Shown here: piece by piece, positions 5,029 through 6,744 of the stretch | Layout of the letters: the number at the start of each line of letters is the position of its first letter | How positions within the stretch are numbered: the stretch's first letter is position 1 | DNA from: Rudanella sp. | GTDB taxonomy: Bacteria > Bacteroidota > Bacteroidia > Cytophagales > Spirosomataceae | Direction of reading: 5' to 3' | Assembly (NCBI GenBank): GCA_026785985.1 | Contig: JAJAYX010000668.1 | Coordinates: 1-6,744 of the forward strand | Length of the DNA: 6,744 nt | The notes under the pieces: generated by a model | Databases searched by the model: none | What the model was told of the DNA's origin: nothing | What the model saw: only the letters and a program-made list of their open reading frames with translations | Position numbers and translations under genes: made by a program

Positions 5029-5957
5029 CACCACAAACAGGCCACGCTACCCGCACTCAACACGCGCTTGCCCTCGAAAGCCCCGCCGAGCATCACTGCC
5101 CGCAAAAACTTCGACAGATCGTTGACCGTTGTTCGCAATCCACCATTCGGATAGTCGGCGAAGGTGTAGTGGCCGTAGGGTTTGTTCCCGTCGGTGTAGG
5201 GCATGGCCAGTTCAGCCGCTGGCAGATCACGCAGTCGCCAGCTTGTTTTTGTCATACCCAACGGCCTGAAAATCATCTCGTTGGTATATTGATCGAAGGG
5301 TTTCCTGGCAACGGCTTCAACAATGTAGCCCAACAGGGCAATGCCGAGGTTGGTGTACTCATAGCGCCCACCCGGACTACCCGACCCGAACGTGTTGGGG
5401 CTGTAGTAGGTACCGCCGGGCGTGAAGAAAGCGCGGGCGAAATCGGCCAGAGAGAGCGTTGGGTCTCCCCCAAACGTGTACAGCGCGGGATTGGCCACCT
5501 GCTCGTAATACGCATCGACAATGGTGGCCGTGTGGGTCATCAGGTGTCGGCAGGTGATGATGGCATTGGGGTTCTTCGGGTTGGTCAGTTTGAAGGGCAG
5601 GTATTGGTTAATGTCGGTGTCTAACCCAAGTTTCCCCTGCTCTGCCAACTGCATCACGGCCATCCCGGTTATAGTTTTGGAGATCGACGCAATCAGAAAT
5701 ATTGATTCGTTGGTGGCGGGCTGTTTGGTTTCCTGATTGGCCAACCCGTAGCCTTTAGAAAAGACGATTTTGTCGTTTTTGACAACAGCCACCGACACGC
5801 CCATGAGTTTCTCTTTTTTCAGGATGTTGTTGATTGTTGCGTCGGCCTGTTCAATGGAAACACTTGGGTTGGTCGGTATCTGCTCTTTTTGACAGGCAGA
5901 AAACAGCGTCAGGAAACAGCCCATTAACAGGGCGCGATAGGTGATTAGTCGGTTCAT
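5028..5957 (-). CDS. Serine hydrolase, beta-lactamase/PBP family lipoprotein, C-terminally truncated
   Basis: A 309-residue exported lipoprotein of the class C beta-lactamase-like family (PF00144), usually D-alanyl-D-alanine carboxypeptidases, esterases or peptidases; the substrate is unknown. The signal peptide ends in the lipobox FSAC with acyl-Cys22. The catalytic SxxK is S91-I-S-K94, and the second motif Y-T-N is Y201-N203. HLMTHTATI (138-146) and YPNGGLRTTVNDLSKFLRA (269-287) are further family landmarks. Normal members continue for roughly another 80-150 residues, including the third active-site motif (HxG or KTG). Here homology ends at VLSAGSV, followed by ACLW and a TGA. It is therefore probably inactive or a relic. 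I chose the ATG at 5955-5957 because it opens the lipoprotein signal; a TTG at 5987 lies within the promoter. The stop overlaps the kinase ATG (TGATG). Confidence 0.85.
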   Translation of the reverse strand: MNRLITYRALLMGCFLTLFSACQKEQIPTNPSVSIEQADATINNILKKEKLMGVSVAVVKNDKIVFSKGYGLANQETKQPATNESIFLIASISKTITGMAVMQLAEQGKLGLDTDINQYLPFKLTNPKNPNAIITCRHLMTHTATIVDAYYEQVANPALYTFGGDPTLSLADFARAFFTPGGTYYSPNTFGSGSPGGRYEYTNLGIALLGYIVEAVARKPFDQYTNEMIFRPLGMTKTSWRLRDLPAAELAMPYTDGNKPYGHYTFADYPNGGLRTTVNDLSKFLRAVMLGGAFEGKRVLSAGSVACLW

Positions 5958-5984
5958 AGCAAAACAGTTTGTTTGTGTTCTGCT

Positions 5985-6013
5985 CAAAACTACACGCTCG
6001 ATTGGCCCCCAAA
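5985..6013 (-). promoter_or_regulatory. Bacteroidota-type promoter for the hydrolase-kinase-regulator cluster
   Basis: On the minus strand a -33 box TTTG (6010-6013) is followed after 17 bp by TAGTTTTG (5985-5992), an exact match to the TAnnTTTG -7 consensus. The spacing is within the 17-23 bp range described for this phylum. Transcription would begin near 5978, about 20 nt before the lipoprotein ATG. Because the downstream genes overlap at their stop and start codons, this promoter may now drive all three. Confidence 0.65.
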
Positions 6014-6020
6014 CGGAAGA

Positions 6021-6050
6021 TTATACCAACCCCGCTGCTATTTATACCAA
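6021..6050 (-). promoter_or_regulatory. Direct repeat TTGGTATAA-N12-TTGGTATAA, candidate LytTR operator
   Basis: TTATACCAA occurs on the plus strand at 6021-6029 and 6042-6050, which is TTGGTATAA twice on the transcribed strand. The copies are identical, separated by 12 bp, and repeat every 21 bp, two helical turns. The nearer copy ends 7 bp upstream of the -33 box; the centres are at about -47 and -68 from the inferred start. LytTR regulators are known to bind two ~9-bp direct repeats separated by roughly 10-13 bp, and this cluster encodes one. The match to the published LytTR half-site is only partial (a shared central GT), so the assignment rests on geometry and context. Confidence 0.5.
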
Positions 6051-6229
6051 ACACGGTTGGCGCGCGATTTTTCACGATTTTATCAGCACCTCACCCGGCT
6101 AACGATCAAGTAGGTGCGTCGATACCGGGGGTAATGGCTGAGGTGTTTTTCAGACTACTCAACAAACCAATACCTACGGCCATCCTGAGAGAGACTAATA
6201 ATGTTGACAAACGGAAACAGTTTATTGCA

Positions 6230-6286
6230 CCAGCTTCGGGCGTAAACAAATTGGTACTGTTACCACCCCCGAAGCTGGAGCTTCGG
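6230..6286. repeat. Nested inverted repeats past the permease stop, possible terminator
   Basis: CCAGCTTCGGG (6230-6240) is inverted perfectly at 6268-6278 (CCCGAAGCTGG), giving an 11-bp stem with a 27-nt loop. The second arm also belongs to a tighter stem, CCGAAGCT (6269-6276) with AGCTTCGG (6279-6286) around a 2-nt spacer. The two hairpins share bases and exclude each other. Starting 8 bp after the permease stop codon, they could end transcription, but neither is followed by a T tract on the minus strand. A small repetitive palindromic element is an alternative. Confidence 0.5.
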
Positions 6287-6293
6287 CACTACG

Positions 6294-6744
6294 TTATTCG
6301 CTCCGCAAACTCTTCACCGGGTTCATCAGCGCGGCTTTGATGCTTTGGAAACTCACCGTCAGCAGGGCAATGCCCACCGCCAGCAAACCTGCCAGGGCGA
6401 ATACCCACCATTCGATGTCGATTTTGTAGGCGAAGTCCTGTAGCCAGCGGTGCATGGCCCACCACGCAATCGGCGACGCGATGACGATGGCAATCAAGAC
6501 TAATTTCAGGAAGTCTTTCGAGAGCAGCGTTACGATGCTAACCACACTCGCGCCGAGCACTTTACGGACACCGATTTCTTTGGTGCGCTGCTCGGCCATA
6601 AACGCGGCAAGGCCGAACAGGCCGAGGCAGGAGATCAGAATGGCCAGCAGGGCGAAGATGAGCGCAATGGTGCCAACCCGCTGTTCAGAGCGGTACATAC
6701 GGTCAAAATCGTCGTCCAGAAATGAATAGTTGAACGGTTGACCC
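6294..6744 (-). CDS. ABC transporter permease (FtsX/MacB type), C-terminal part, runs off window
   Basis: The last 149 codons of an inner-membrane permease of a MacB/FtsX-like exporter; the 5' part lies beyond 6744. It reads QPFNYSFLDDDFDRMYRSEQ (end of the periplasmic domain), a membrane segment TIALIFALLAILISCLGLFG, then the conserved cytoplasmic EQRTKEIGVRKVLGASV and LLSKDFLKL. Two further membrane segments follow (LVLIAIVIASPIAWWAM and ALAGLLAVGIALLTV), and the tail is NPVKSLRSE with TAA at 6294-6296. Unlike the two remnants in this window its frame is intact throughout, with Glu present in the AEQRTKEIG motif that is a stop codon in the copy at 1007-1534. It may be functional. Substrates of this permease family in Bacteroidota are mostly unknown. 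Confidence 0.9.
   Translation of the reverse strand, partial: GQPFNYSFLDDDFDRMYRSEQRVGTIALIFALLAILISCLGLFGLAAFMAEQRTKEIGVRKVLGASVVSIVTLLSKDFLKLVLIAIVIASPIAWWAMHRWLQDFAYKIDIEWWVFALAGLLAVGIALLTVSFQSIKAALMNPVKSLRSE

Larger units (their letters stand above)
5958..6293. other. Non-coding region between hydrolase and permease genes
   Basis: These 336 bp hold the hydrolase promoter (5985-6013), a 9-bp direct repeat just upstream of it (6021-6050) and nested inverted repeats next to the permease stop (6230-6286). In between, 6051-6229 contains only a weak 6-bp inverted pair, GCACCT (6086-6091) with AGGTGC (6112-6117). The open frames across it have no recognisable homology and no convincing start. 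Confidence 0.6.

Noticed and set aside
5169..5624. 151-codon plus-strand open frame
   Set aside because: Antisense to the serine hydrolase with no independent motif.
3425..5957. Hydrolase-kinase-regulator cluster as a new three-gene signalling system
   Set aside because: Attractive, but both the hydrolase and the kinase are truncated exactly at their shared junction, so the arrangement is more simply a deletion product. The candidate operator is reported separately.
5958..5987. Upstream TTG start for the serine hydrolase
   Set aside because: It falls inside the -7 promoter box, and the ATG at 5955-5957 opens a complete lipoprotein signal sequence.
1..6744. CRISPR array, tRNA, rRNA, transposase or defence/toxin module
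   Set aside because: I looked on both strands and found no regularly spaced repeats with spacers, no cloverleaf-like sequence, no transposase motif and no known defence domain.

Overview
The window looks like chromosomal DNA of a Bacteroidota bacterium, most likely a Cytophagales relative of Spirosoma. Four things point there: FtsX/MacB-type ABC permease tails ending in the paralogue signature NPVKSLRSE, a LytS/LytTR two-component pair, a relic of a type IX secretion sorting tail, and promoters of the Bacteroidota TTTG/TAnnTTTG type without Shine-Dalgarno sites. The genus is inference from style, not from a marker gene.

Layout. Positions 32-902 (minus) hold two tandem small secreted proteins of one family, possibly related to the GldM C-terminal domain, behind their own promoter (932-939) and a helically phased TTTTAC array (961-998). 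Positions 1007-1624 are gene debris: a permease 3' end with an internal stop (minus), abutting the last ~33 codons of a type IX secreted protein (plus). Positions 1847-3085 (plus) carry an intact, GC-rich membrane-anchored GT2 glycosyltransferase resembling carotenoid/hopanoid-type enzymes. Positions 3113-3434 (minus) are two more permease scraps: a periplasmic-domain piece and a C-terminal end. Positions 3425-5957 (minus) form a tight cluster: a lipoprotein serine hydrolase that lost its C-terminus, a LytS-type kinase that lost its N-terminus, and a LytTR response regulator. The stop and start codons overlap at both joints. The cluster has a good promoter (5985-6013) preceded by a perfect 9-bp direct repeat at 21-bp pitch, the geometry LytTR regulators recognise. 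Positions 6294-6744 (minus) are the intact 3' end of another permease, running out of the window, with nested inverted repeats just past its stop.

Overall reading. This is a rearranged neighbourhood in which near-identical permease paralogues probably served as recombination substrates and left truncated genes and new junctions. I see no CRISPR array, tRNA, rRNA, transposase or recognisable defence system. The most interesting items are the possible LytTR operator over a promoter that now drives the regulator itself, the hydrolase/kinase deletion junction, and the tandem secreted pair with its phased upstream array.
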